From Oligoflexus sp. (GTDB lineage Bacteria; Bdellovibrionota_B; Oligoflexia; Oligoflexales; Oligoflexaceae), in the NCBI GenBank assembly GCA_030151925.1, contig JASLCY010000465.1, forward strand, positions 1-10,965: DNA of 10,965 bases, in the 5' to 3' direction. A model generated the notes under the pieces. It saw nothing but the letters and a program-made list of their open reading frames with translations, made no database searches and was not told the DNA's origin. Positions 1-6,385 of this stretch are shown here, in pieces (position 1 is the first letter of the stretch; every line of letters starts with the position of its first letter). Position numbers and translations under genes: made by a program.

Positions 1-61
1 GAGGGAGGTAAAAAGGCAAACCCGCCGCGCTGAGTATGAACTGTCTTCTATTCTTGGTCAT
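1..61 (-). CDS. DUF1552 protein, N-terminal fragment (runs off the left edge)
   Basis: Only the first 20 codons are in the window. They start at the ATG on 61-59 and the gene continues past base 1. The translation begins M-T-K-N-R-R-Q-F-I-L-S-A-A-G, a good twin-arginine (Tat) signal with RR followed by Q-F-I-L and then a small-residue stretch. It closely resembles the start of the complete DUF1552 protein encoded at 7697-9028 (NRRAFLRGAGG). The gene begins 19 bp after the stop of the DUF1592-family gene on the same strand, which is the usual order of this pair, so I infer a second DUF1552 protein. The ribosome binding site is weak, with only GAGAG/GTGAG-like stretches upstream. The family assignment rests on the signal peptide and the gene order, because no body of the protein is visible. 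Confidence 0.72.
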   Translation of the reverse strand, partial: MTKNRRQFILSAAGLPFYLP

Positions 62-80
62 GGCTCACTGCTCTCATGAA

Positions 81-1616
81 TTATTTCGAACTGAGACGAT
101 AGGTCATCGATTTGTCGGCCAGCACCTTGGCGAAGAGCTCGCGCGTTCCCGATCCATCCAGCGAGGCGTTGGAAACGATGTTGATAAGGTCTTCATCGTT
201 GAGGTTCAAGGACCGCCCGAAGAGGAATTGCAGTATCTTCGCGGAAAAGCAGCGATGGACCTCGAACTTCTTGGCCATGGCCGCACCGAATTGAACGCCG
301 TCCTTAAAATTGAACTTGCTCTCCGTCGAGAAGGCGAAAGCCCCCGATGCATCGACGGGAAAACCGTTGTCCATGGTCCGGTAGCGACCGTATTGATCGT
401 AGTTCTCGAACGCCACGCCCGCGGGATTGATCCGATTGTTATGGCAAGCGCCCCCGCAGCCTCCTGTGGCAGCCTCGACCGCTTTTCTCTGCGTCGTGTT
501 CTTGGTGTCGATCTGTATCTTGGAGGTGTCGATGCCCGCTGGTTTATCCCCCAGGCTTTCGCAGAAGAAGCTTTGGTTCAAAAGCGCTCCTCTGTGGATC
601 AAGCCTGAGCCCATATCGGTCGAGGTCGCGGCGAGGAAACCTATTTGGGTTAGGAAACCGCCTCGCTTCGTCGGATCGAGCGCGGTCTTCACCATGGTCT
701 TGCTGGTTGAGGACAGGCCGTAGAAAGGCGCGTTATCCTGATCGATAAAAGTGTAGGGAGCGGTAAGGAGCTCAGTCAGCCCCTTGTTCCTCACGTTCGT
801 GACCTCATGGAAGAAGGCGAGCGATTCTTCCTTCAGAACATCGTTCATGGTCGCGGGCCAGGTGCTGTTCGCGGTCAGCGCCAGACTCTGGAAACGATAG
901 ATTTGGAACACTGCGGCATTAAAATGCTCGATGGCCGGAAGGGCACGAGGACTGGCGAGCATGCGAGCTATCTGAGCCTTTCGAACGTCTTCCTGCAGGA
1001 GGGATTTATCATCAGCCGCCTTGAAGAGCTCGTCGTCCGGGATGGATTCCCATATCGCGAAAGACAAGCGCGAAGCCAATTCATAGGGATTGAGCTGCGA
1101 CCTGTCGTTGACGGAGGACGAGCCGATCTCGACCCTATAGAGGAAATAGGGTGATTGGGCGACGGCCTTGATGACCTCGCTCAAACCCACCTGATCCGCA
1201 TTTTCCTTCGGCTTGGCGGTCTTGGCTCCTACGAATAGAGCGGCCATGGCCTCGACCTCGTCCTTGGTGGGCGGGCGACGATAAGCACGCTTCAAGAGAG
1301 GCGTGACGATATCCCTCGCCCTCTGCAAACCCTCCGTCTTGGTCGCCGTCGAAGGAATGAGCTTTTGATAGTTCTGCGCGTTCCCCGTTACCTTCGCGGC
1401 GACTTGAACGGCCGCGTTGCGGTAAGCGATCCAGAGAGTGTCGCCGATAGCCTGGCTCGCGGTGTCGTTGCCGAATATGGTTGCGCCCGCATCGGATTGG
1501 AAACTTTCGCCGATATCGCTCAGGTCGGTCAGGAAAATATCCGTCGCCGCATTTTGCCACTCTTTCTTGGAGAGGATCGGCAAGGCGGAGACGTCATCGA
1601 TTTTTTCCAGCTTCAA
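81..1616 (-). CDS. DUF1587/1595/1592/1588/1585 c-type heme protein, N-terminus missing or disrupted
   Basis: This reading frame of 511 codons carries the full planctomycete-type domain series. Residues 15-75 are DUF1587-like (LSKKEWQNAATDI). Residues 98-163 are DUF1595-like, with RAYRRPPTKDEVE at 110-122. DUF1592 spans about 173-300 (ELASRLSFAIWESIPDDEL at 179-197), DUF1588 about 313-412 (HRGALLNQ, then NPAGVAFENYD at 397-407) and DUF1585 about 435-510. The heme motif at residues 387-392 is CGGACH, with three residues between the cysteines instead of two. The paralogue at 9025-10647 has a lipoprotein signal and about 85 residues before the DUF1587 region; here only about 15 residues precede it and there is no signal peptide. 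The nominal start at 1616 is TTG with no Shine-Dalgarno sequence, and an in-frame TAG lies four codons upstream. The body is intact, so this is either a recently 5'-damaged gene or one with an unusual start. A DUF1552 gene follows. Confidence 0.85.
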   Translation of the reverse strand: MKLEKIDDVSALPILSKKEWQNAATDIFLTDLSDIGESFQSDAGATIFGNDTASQAIGDTLWIAYRNAAVQVAAKVTGNAQNYQKLIPSTATKTEGLQRARDIVTPLLKRAYRRPPTKDEVEAMAALFVGAKTAKPKENADQVGLSEVIKAVAQSPYFLYRVEIGSSSVNDRSQLNPYELASRLSFAIWESIPDDELFKAADDKSLLQEDVRKAQIARMLASPRALPAIEHFNAAVFQIYRFQSLALTANSTWPATMNDVLKEESLAFFHEVTNVRNKGLTELLTAPYTFIDQDNAPFYGLSSTSKTMVKTALDPTKRGGFLTQIGFLAATSTDMGSGLIHRGALLNQSFFCESLGDKPAGIDTSKIQIDTKNTTQRKAVEAATGGCGGACHNNRINPAGVAFENYDQYGRYRTMDNGFPVDASGAFAFSTESKFNFKDGVQFGAAMAKKFEVHRCFSAKILQFLFGRSLNLNDEDLINIVSNASLDGSGTRELFAKVLADKSMTYRLSSK

Positions 1617-1628
1617 GGCGTCTTGAAT

Positions 1629-1655
1629 CTAATTTGATCCAGTTTTTTTGATCAT
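1629..1655 (-). other. In-frame ATG plus eight codons ending in TAG, just upstream of the DUF1592-family frame
   Basis: On the minus strand an ATG at 1655-1653 opens MIKKTGSN and then meets TAG at 1631-1629. The TAG is in the same frame as the 511-codon gene, so a single stop separates this ATG from the domain-coding sequence. Reading through it would still give no hydrophobic signal segment, and no Shine-Dalgarno sequence precedes the ATG. The element could be the relic of a rearranged 5' end or chance. Confidence 0.4.
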
Positions 1656-1833
1656 AGGCTTATAAATGGGGCTTTTCTATAGCCCTCCGGATCGCAAGAA
1701 CGGTCGCCATAAACACGATGACGAAGTCATTCATCTATGGATCGCGACGTCTTTTTTATTGCAAGGAAAACCTAATAGGGAAAGACTCGAACATGACGGC
1801 TTGCTTCCCAAACATCGTTTGAAAGGAACTCTT

Positions 1834-2082
1834 ATGGAAAACTCTGTCACGCCGGATCCGAAAGAGCCCAAACTCCATCCCAACGACAAACAAGGCCACA
1901 ATGCGGAAGACTTCGACCTCATCATGGAAAACCTGCGGCAAGAGGCGGCGAGCCTGAAAATATCGGGCGTCGATCAGATGGATCGCAACGAACTCATGAC
2001 CGAGATCTATCGGGCCCGGAACGGTATCACCTACGTGCCTGAGGGCTTCGATCCTCGGGAAAACAACACGCCCCGCAACTGA
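1834..2082 (+). CDS. Small soluble protein with a Rho-N/SAP-like helical segment, unknown function
   Basis: This is an 82-residue protein with no signal peptide or membrane segment. I chose the ATG at 1834 because AAGGA at 1823-1827 lies six bases upstream. The frame stays open back to an ATG at 1666, but those extra 56 codons have no ribosome binding site and look unlike the rest. Residues 1-24 are rich in Pro, Lys, Asp and His and are probably disordered. Residues 25-64 (DFDLIMENLRQEA, then LKISGVDQMDRNELMTEIYRA) look like two amphipathic helices. The pattern LK-x-x-GV-x-x-x-x-R-x-EL-x-x-x-I resembles the helix-extended-helix of Rho N-terminal or SAP-type nucleic-acid-binding modules. That resemblance is inference from pattern only. 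The gene is convergent with the phosphoesterase gene at 2121-2858, with a shared hairpin between them. Confidence 0.6.
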   Translation: MENSVTPDPKEPKLHPNDKQGHNAEDFDLIMENLRQEAASLKISGVDQMDRNELMTEIYRARNGITYVPEGFDPRENNTPRN

Positions 2083-2091
2083 TCGGGTTCA

Positions 2092-2118
2092 GGAAGGTCG
2101 CCTCCCGGGCGGCCTTTC
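2092..2118. terminator. Hairpin between convergent genes, possibly a bidirectional terminator
   Basis: An 11-bp stem pairs 2092-2102 (GGAAGGTCGCC) with 2108-2118 (GGCGGCCTTTCC region) around a 5-base loop, with two G-T wobbles. It begins ten bases after the stop of the small plus-strand gene and ends just before the stop of the minus-strand phosphoesterase gene. Flanking T-runs are poor on both sides, so intrinsic termination is plausible but not certain. Confidence 0.5.
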
Positions 2119-2120
2119 CT

Positions 2121-2858
2121 TCAGTCATCGGAGTTGAACTCACGATCCGCGTATTTCGCCCGCGCGGGGACGGATACGAAACGATAGTCGGGCAGAATCA
2201 AAGCCGTCAGCCTCCCGCCGAAGACGCAGCCCGTATCGATCCCGATCGAGTTCGGGCGGATGTGCGGCTCTGCATAAACCGTATGCCCATACACAACGGT
2301 CTCAGGGCCATCGTATAATTCCTGCCAGGGCACAAACCCTTCCGCACGATTCTCGTCCGAGCTATATTCACCCGGTTTATTCAGCCACCGCACCTCGCCC
2401 GGCCGCTCCGGATTGATCGCCTGCAGATGCAGGATAGAACGATCCTGCTCCCACAGGTTACGCCGCGGCCAGAGGCCGCCGTGAACAAGCACGATATGGA
2501 ATTCGTCGAGGGCATGGAGTTTGGGAAGGCGCTTGAGATAATCGATGTCCTCGCAGGACAACGATCGGGCCACAGGAAGGCGTTCCGCTTTCGCGCCCGA
2601 CAGCTTCGCAGGATCGAAATCCGCCTTCTCCATGCGTTCGATCAGAGCGAGCAGCGTGGATTCATGATTCCCCATCACGCCCCGCAGATCGTGCTCACGG
2701 CAGAACCTTACGACTCCGGCGCTATCGGGTCCACGGTCGACCAGGTCGCCGAGATGAAAAATATGTGTGATGCCTTCTGACTTGAGTTTGGCGTAGAGAT
2801 CCTGGAATTCTCCCAGACAGCCATGGACATCCCCGATGATACCGATACGCGCAGCCAT
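2121..2858 (-). CDS. PPP-type metallophosphoesterase (calcineurin-like, ApaH/PrpE-like)
   Basis: This 245-residue cytoplasmic protein carries the complete metal-binding motif set of the phosphoprotein-phosphatase superfamily: GDVHG at 9-13, GDLVDRG at 37-43, GNHE at 63-66, HGG at 126-128 and GHT at 191-193. It ends with IDTGCVFGGRLTAL at 207-220, a C-terminal strand pair typical of bacterial diadenosine tetraphosphatase and PrpE-like enzymes. Two metal ions, often Mn or Fe, would be held by the Asp, His and Asn residues of these motifs. Family members hydrolyse dinucleoside polyphosphates, phosphoprotein esters or NAD-type RNA caps; the sequence alone does not show which substrate applies here. 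The ATG at 2858 is supported by GGGAGG four bases upstream. Nothing looks missing. It is an isolated gene, 103 bp downstream of the DUF1566-type gene and convergent with the small gene on the left. Confidence 0.93.
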   Translation of the reverse strand: MAARIGIIGDVHGCLGEFQDLYAKLKSEGITHIFHLGDLVDRGPDSAGVVRFCREHDLRGVMGNHESTLLALIERMEKADFDPAKLSGAKAERLPVARSLSCEDIDYLKRLPKLHALDEFHIVLVHGGLWPRRNLWEQDRSILHLQAINPERPGEVRWLNKPGEYSSDENRAEGFVPWQELYDGPETVVYGHTVYAEPHIRPNSIGIDTGCVFGGRLTALILPDYRFVSVPARAKYADREFNSDD

Positions 2859-2875
2859 GCATCCTCCCGTTTTTA

Positions 2876-2945
2876 CAATGTCGCCATTGCCGGGAGGCTG
2901 TCAACGTTCGCGCTTGGCCGGGAGTCGATGTTTGCTTAAATTATA
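2876..2945 (-). promoter_or_regulatory. Candidate promoter region for the metallophosphoesterase gene
   Basis: Two candidates are visible on the minus strand. A perfect TTGACA lies at 2904-2899 with a poor -10 (CATTGT, 18-bp spacer), which would give a very short leader. A perfect TATAAT at 2945-2940 sits in an AT-rich island, has no good -35, and would give a leader of about 75 bases. I cannot decide between them from sequence alone. Confidence 0.3.
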
Positions 2946-2961
2946 TAATATTTTCAATAAA

Positions 2962-3321
2962 TTATGGATATATACAGAGGCTGCCGAAACCATGGTCAGG
3001 TTTTCCTGACAAACCACCGTCGCCGTTGTTCAAGTGCAAGACGTGCCCGCCGTAGCTCGCGTTATCGCTCTGGGTGGTTGAGCTCCAAAGGAAAGCGTTG
3101 ACCATATTGAGTTCGACCCGCTTCGCAGCGATACCATCGATATAAACCTGCAACATTTCCTTCTGGGTCGGGAGGCGCCAGCCAGTAGCCGGCAAGGCAT
3201 TGCTCGAAGTCGATCCGGTCGCACAATTCGTGATAGCATCTTCCCAGTAACGCCCGGACAGCGAATTGCCATTGCAACTCGCAAGGAGAATAGCGGCTAT
3301 GTAAAGCATCAAAGAGCGCAC
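2962..3321 (-). CDS. Small DUF1566/Lcl-type lipoprotein
   Basis: This 119-residue protein has a lipoprotein signal: a hydrophobic stretch LMLYIAAILLA and a lipobox LLASC with Cys16 as the lipidation site. The mature part has the signature of DUF1566 (Lcl C-terminal) modules: WRLPTQKEM at 48-56, FLWSSTTQ at 77-84, a His/Gly-rich turn and a terminal GFGSLCIYP. These modules occur in surface proteins of many bacteria and resemble C-type-lectin or FGE-like folds; no activity can be assigned. C33 and C116 could form a disulfide. I use the GTG at 3321, which has AAAGG nine bases upstream; an ATG at 3309 is the alternative and keeps the signal. The module is close to its minimal length. The gene stands alone on the minus strand with a long AT-rich upstream region. 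Confidence 0.75.
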   Translation of the reverse strand: MRSLMLYIAAILLASCNGNSLSGRYWEDAITNCATGSTSSNALPATGWRLPTQKEMLQVYIDGIAAKRVELNMVNAFLWSSTTQSDNASYGGHVLHLNNGDGGLSGKPDHGFGSLCIYP

Positions 3322-3560
3322 GTCTTTGAGCCTTTGCCTTAAGGTTTACGACCATCGGGCGTAAACCAAAATGAAATGAAACAGGGCCTTACAAGTTCTA
3401 TCGGCGCAAAGGCGGACGTATTTAAAATTCATGGGAAATAAAGGTATGTTTTAAATGAAGTAGGTTTGGATGGGGCATAAGACATTAAAACAATTAAAGA
3501 AATCACTATCATAAAAATAAACGAATCACTGGTCACAGAATGGGTTTTGTCGCTTCATTC
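3322..3560. other. AT-rich intergenic region without a recognisable gene
   Basis: I see no open frame with a ribosome binding site here. The stretch is much more AT-rich than the genes and should hold the promoter of the minus-strand DUF1566-type gene, but no convincing -35/-10 pair stands out. AATCACT occurs twice in direct orientation, at 3501-3507 and 3524-3530, 23 bases apart. It may be a binding-site pair or chance. Confidence 0.3.
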
Positions 3561-3589
3561 GGGAAAGACCGCGTCCGGCGGCCCTTCCC
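3561..3589 (-). terminator. Hairpin downstream of the NTF2-like secreted protein gene
   Basis: A 12-bp stem with two G-T wobbles pairs 3561-3572 (GGGAAAGACCGC) with 3578-3589 (GCGGCCCTTCCC) around a 5-base loop. It lies 16 bases beyond the stop of the minus-strand gene at 3606-4577. It lacks a following T-run, so it may protect the mRNA 3' end or stop transcription only with help from other factors. Its arms resemble those of the hairpin at 2092-2118. Confidence 0.5.
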
Positions 3590-3605
3590 CGTTGAATCTC
3601 GACCC

Positions 3606-4577
3606 TTAGAAATCGGTTTTATAGTAGTCGTCATAAGGAAAATCGATGCATGTGCCGCCCCCGTCCGGGCTGGTATGAGGACAATGCTCGTCCGGGCGAT
3701 AAGGGGTCAGCAGGGTGTGGAGCTGCCGGCAGGTGAACGTGTTCGAGTTCGCCCTGTTCCAGGATCCGTAAGCGATCGTATGCATGAAGGTCACGCAGTT
3801 GATGAACGCGTTCGTCCCGTATTTGGACTGATCCGCCGTCGGGAACTTATCGGGAGTCGCGAAGTAGGAGTTGCAGGTCCCGCCTTTGATCGCATCGCCC
3901 GTCAGGGGATTCTGGTTGACGACGGTGAGCGCCACGCAGAGCTGAAGGATGTTGGTATCGCGGGTCTTCTTATCGTTTTCGGGCGGGTCGAACGCCGCAC
4001 CGAGGTTCGGGATGATGAGGTCGAAGGAGATGATGCGGTTCAGCTCGTTGAAGGTGAAGAAACCTTCTTCGGTCAGGGTCACGCCTTGGGCCGAGTTGGG
4101 GACATCGGGCTGGCAGTCGGTGAAAGGCGATTTGCAGAAATGGAGATCGACGCGGAGCGCGACCTTGTCGCCTTCCGCCATCAGGGTCTTGAAGGTGACT
4201 TTATCGATCCATTGCAACGGAGTCTCGGCCAGGGCGTAGAAATACTCCATAGCCGAGGTGAAGTTATTGTAGGCGCCGGCGGGAACCACGCGCCCCTGGA
4301 TGACCTGATGCTCGAAGATGTCGTCGATATTTTCGGTGCCGCCCAGGACGGCCTTGGGATTCGGGTGGATCAGGCCATCATAGAGCTTCTGCACGACGGC
4401 CTTCCGAGCCTCGAGAACCGCCGGATCATTGGATGAGTAAGGTTTGACGATCTTGGGATCGAGCTGCGACGTGTCCGGAGCCTGGTTGTGGTTCATGTGA
4501 GCCATGTTTCCGTTCATGCTCTGCGCATGCGCGTGGAAACTAAAGAGCAAGCCGAGGGCAATGAGCCGCTTTTTCAT
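3606..4577 (-). CDS. Secreted cysteine-rich NTF2/SnoaL-like protein, unknown function
   Basis: This 323-residue protein starts at an ATG with GGGAG six bases upstream. It has a Sec signal peptide (MKKRLIALGLLFSFHAHA, cleavage expected before Gln19). The mature N-terminus is rich in Met, His and Asn (MNGNMAHMNHN at 21-31), a composition seen in copper-binding tails. Residues about 52-195 have the periodicity of an NTF2/SnoaL cone: VLEARKAVVQKLYDGL helix, FTSAMEYFYALAE helix, then GDKVALRVDLHF and EEGFFTFNELNRIISFDLI strands. A C-terminal region of about 110 residues holds six of the eight cysteines of the mature chain (C148, C155, C214, C235, C261, C283, C299, C310), including CRQLHTLLTPYRPDEHCPH and GGGTCIDFPYDDYY. 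An even number of cysteines in a periplasmic protein suggests disulfides. I do not recognise a named family for the whole chain. It is divergent from the acetyltransferase gene across a 110-bp AT-rich spacer and ends in a hairpin. Confidence 0.82.
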   Translation of the reverse strand: MKKRLIALGLLFSFHAHAQSMNGNMAHMNHNQAPDTSQLDPKIVKPYSSNDPAVLEARKAVVQKLYDGLIHPNPKAVLGGTENIDDIFEHQVIQGRVVPAGAYNNFTSAMEYFYALAETPLQWIDKVTFKTLMAEGDKVALRVDLHFCKSPFTDCQPDVPNSAQGVTLTEEGFFTFNELNRIISFDLIIPNLGAAFDPPENDKKTRDTNILQLCVALTVVNQNPLTGDAIKGGTCNSYFATPDKFPTADQSKYGTNAFINCVTFMHTIAYGSWNRANSNTFTCRQLHTLLTPYRPDEHCPHTSPDGGGTCIDFPYDDYYKTDF

Positions 4578-4687
4578 AACAACTCCCGATGATTTTTTGA
4601 GAACTTCGTATTATTTATTCTTTTGTAAATCAAATTATCAGAAGAAGATAGCACAAGTCGATTCCCCAGCAGCAATAAGGATTCCCC

Positions 4688-5239
4688 ATGAGAGCCTGTC
4701 CCATACTCGAGACCGCACGGCTTCGTTTGCGTCCGCACCGCATCGACGATCTCCCGGCGATGGTCGATCTCTGGCAAGAGCCGGCGGTCGTCGCGCATAC
4801 GATCGGCAAACCGGCGAGCGAGCAGGAGACCTGGTCTCGCCTCTTACGCTATGCGGGCATGTGGCCCATTCTCGGCTATGGGTATTGGGCTATCGAGGAA
4901 AAATCGAGCGGGCGCTTCATCGGCGAATTGGGGGCGGCTGACTTCAAGCGGGAGATGAAACCATCGATAAGCGGGAGGCCGGAGTTCGGCTGGGCCCTGG
5001 CGACGTCCGCGCACGGCCGGGGTTATGCGACCGAGGCCTTAGCGTGCGCCGTGGCCTGGGCGAGGCTCGACCTTCGCGCCGTCGCCCCTACCGCAGTTTG
5101 CATCATCAATCCCGAGAATCTCGCGTCCATACGAGTCGCGGAGAAATGCGGCTTCACGCTCGACCAGCCGAGCTCCCTGAACGGCCGCAGGATCCTCCTT
5201 TATCGCATTCGACTCGAGGACCGGCCGAGCGCCCCCTGA
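4688..5239 (+). CDS. GNAT-family N-acetyltransferase (RimJ/RimL-like)
   Basis: This 183-residue cytoplasmic enzyme is of the Acetyltransf_3 type. It begins LETARLRLRPHRIDDLPAM (7-25), the usual first strand and helix of RimJ/RimL-like proteins. The central part has GYWAIEEKSSGRFIGELG at 65-82. The acetyl-CoA pyrophosphate loop is SAHGRGYATEAL at 107-118, matching R/Q-x-x-G-x-G/A. It ends with NPENLASIRVAEKCGF at 141-156, the standard last helix. It should transfer an acetyl group from acetyl-CoA to an amine, such as a protein N-terminus, a small molecule or an antibiotic; the acceptor cannot be read from the sequence. The ATG at 4688 has AAGGA six bases upstream. The length is normal for the family. 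The gene is convergent with the secreted protein gene at 5292-6269, with 52 bp between the two stops, so it is a single-gene unit. Confidence 0.92.
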   Translation: MRACPILETARLRLRPHRIDDLPAMVDLWQEPAVVAHTIGKPASEQETWSRLLRYAGMWPILGYGYWAIEEKSSGRFIGELGAADFKREMKPSISGRPEFGWALATSAHGRGYATEALACAVAWARLDLRAVAPTAVCIINPENLASIRVAEKCGFTLDQPSSLNGRRILLYRIRLEDRPSAP

Positions 5240-5291
5240 CTCCCCGAGGATTACCTTCGAGAGGCCTGGAGCGCCCTGCCGCCGAGTTATC

Positions 5292-6269
5292 TCATTGTTC
5301 CGTGTTATCTGCCGTGCTGTTCGCCGTACTATCGGCTTCATCCCAGAAGTTGTCCGAGCCGGGACCGTCGAAGCCCCATTTGTCGGATTTCTTATCGTAT
5401 TGCGCATAACAGGAGTTGAAGGCGTCGGTCATGGGTTTGCCGTCGATCGCCGCCTTCATCGCGCAGGCAGCGGTGTTGTCGCTGGGCCCTACTTCCAGGT
5501 CGTTGATCCCGGCCGCGTATTTACGCGAAGCGGCGGTCGTCATCACCGCGGGTTTGAAAGGATTGTTGAACGCCTCGCAGGCGAGCCAGATGTTGGTCAC
5601 GGTCTGGCGGAAGGCGCCTTTGAGCGTGCCGGTGAAATCCTTGTACGAGATGTAGCCGTCCGAGGTCACCATCATCTGCGTGTTGGCGTCACCATCGTAG
5701 AAGTTCCCGCGGAGCTTTGGGCACGACATGTAGTTGAGGTAGTTCTTGCGATTCGCATCCGAACCGATGAGCTGGACGGTTTTAAGGCCCGCGGCGGTCG
5801 CGGCTTCAGCCACATCGATCGCGATGCCTTGTTCGAAGTCGTCGTCGTTCGGAGCGGCCGAAACGAATTCCACGGTCTCGTCAGGGCACTTTACTGCGGT
5901 TGAAGAGGTCGCGCGGTCATAGCCCGCCTGCGCTTGTTCATCCGCCTTCGTCAGTTGATAATTCTGCAAGACGTGCTTGAATTTGTAAGCACTGTCTACT
6001 TGCACCGACACGAGCTCCACGCGGTGCTGGGTCTTCGAATGCAGGTAGACCAGGAGGTGGTCGGGCGCGCCTGCGGACGTGAGAACGGGCTGGACGCGAA
6101 CCGCACGGTAATTATCGAGCGGAAGGGCCGCGCTCAGATCGGCGATGATCTGATCGTTCGGCAGCGTTACGCTGCGCTGTCCGTTGGTGAGAAACGTGAT
6201 GGCGGGACGGGCCTCGGCCGCGCCGTAGGTCCCGAGGACCATAACCGCGCCGATCAGCAATGATTTCAT
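5292..6269 (-). CDS. Secreted protein of unknown function with possible degenerate caspase-like fold
   Basis: This 325-residue protein starts at an ATG with GAGGAG five bases upstream. Residues 1-20 form a Sec signal ending AEA, so the mature chain should begin at Arg21. Residues 130-290 alternate strands and helices in an order that recalls clan CD (caspase/CHAT) folds. The segments are VEFVSAAPND with a following acidic helix, LKTVQLIGSDANRKNY at 162-177, MMVTSDGYISY at 199-209, NIWLACEAFNNPF at 226-238, and SRKYAAGINDL at 248-258. In such folds the Cys after the fourth strand (Cys231 here) and an SGHG-like His are catalytic. Here the matching position would be TSDG with Asp204, so activity is doubtful. 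The fold is my inference, not a recognised hit. The mature chain has five cysteines, and the tail from 311 is Ser/Thr/Asn/Asp-rich. The gene lies 153 bp downstream of the DUF1592 operon on the same strand but behind that operon's hairpin, with its own leader. Confidence 0.8.
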   Translation of the reverse strand: MKSLLIGAVMVLGTYGAAEARPAITFLTNGQRSVTLPNDQIIADLSAALPLDNYRAVRVQPVLTSAGAPDHLLVYLHSKTQHRVELVSVQVDSAYKFKHVLQNYQLTKADEQAQAGYDRATSSTAVKCPDETVEFVSAAPNDDDFEQGIAIDVAEAATAAGLKTVQLIGSDANRKNYLNYMSCPKLRGNFYDGDANTQMMVTSDGYISYKDFTGTLKGAFRQTVTNIWLACEAFNNPFKPAVMTTAASRKYAAGINDLEVGPSDNTAACAMKAAIDGKPMTDAFNSCYAQYDKKSDKWGFDGPGSDNFWDEADSTANSTADNTEQ

Positions 6270-6303
6270 AGCATCTCCTCAAATGTCACTGAATTTTACG
6301 AAC

Positions 6304-6319
6304 GTGAAACTGTGTTCAC
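6304..6319. promoter_or_regulatory. Short dyad GTGAA-N6-TTCAC upstream of the secreted-protein gene
   Basis: A 5-bp inverted repeat with a 6-base spacer lies about 35 to 50 bases upstream of the start at 6269. This is where a promoter for that gene would be expected; a TAAAAT-like -10 lies between the dyad and the gene on the minus strand. The arm length and position fit a repressor or activator site, but a 5-bp dyad can easily occur by chance. Confidence 0.25.
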
Positions 6320-6385
6320 TATCGCAAAACTTGGAGGAGAGCTGTTGTTAGAAGTTTGAACTTGACGAGAGAAAGATTTTAGAAG

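Noticed and set aside
1666..1833. A 56-codon N-terminal extension of the small plus-strand protein
   Set aside because: The ATG at 1666 has no Shine-Dalgarno sequence and the segment lacks features, while the ATG at 1834 has AAGGA at good spacing.
3062..3355. A 97-codon minus-strand frame with an ATG upstream of the DUF1566-type gene
   Set aside because: It is in another frame, shows no domain, and covers the DUF1566-type gene whose lipobox and WRLPT and WSSTT motifs are clear.
3540..4436. A 298-codon plus-strand frame opposite the NTF2-like gene
   Set aside because: Its start lies in the intergenic region without a ribosome binding site, and the minus frame has a signal peptide, a ribosome binding site and fold periodicity.
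5240..5263. A hairpin between the convergent acetyltransferase and secreted-protein genes
   Set aside because: Only five base pairs plus two after a bulge, with a nine-base loop and no T-run; too weak to call a terminator.
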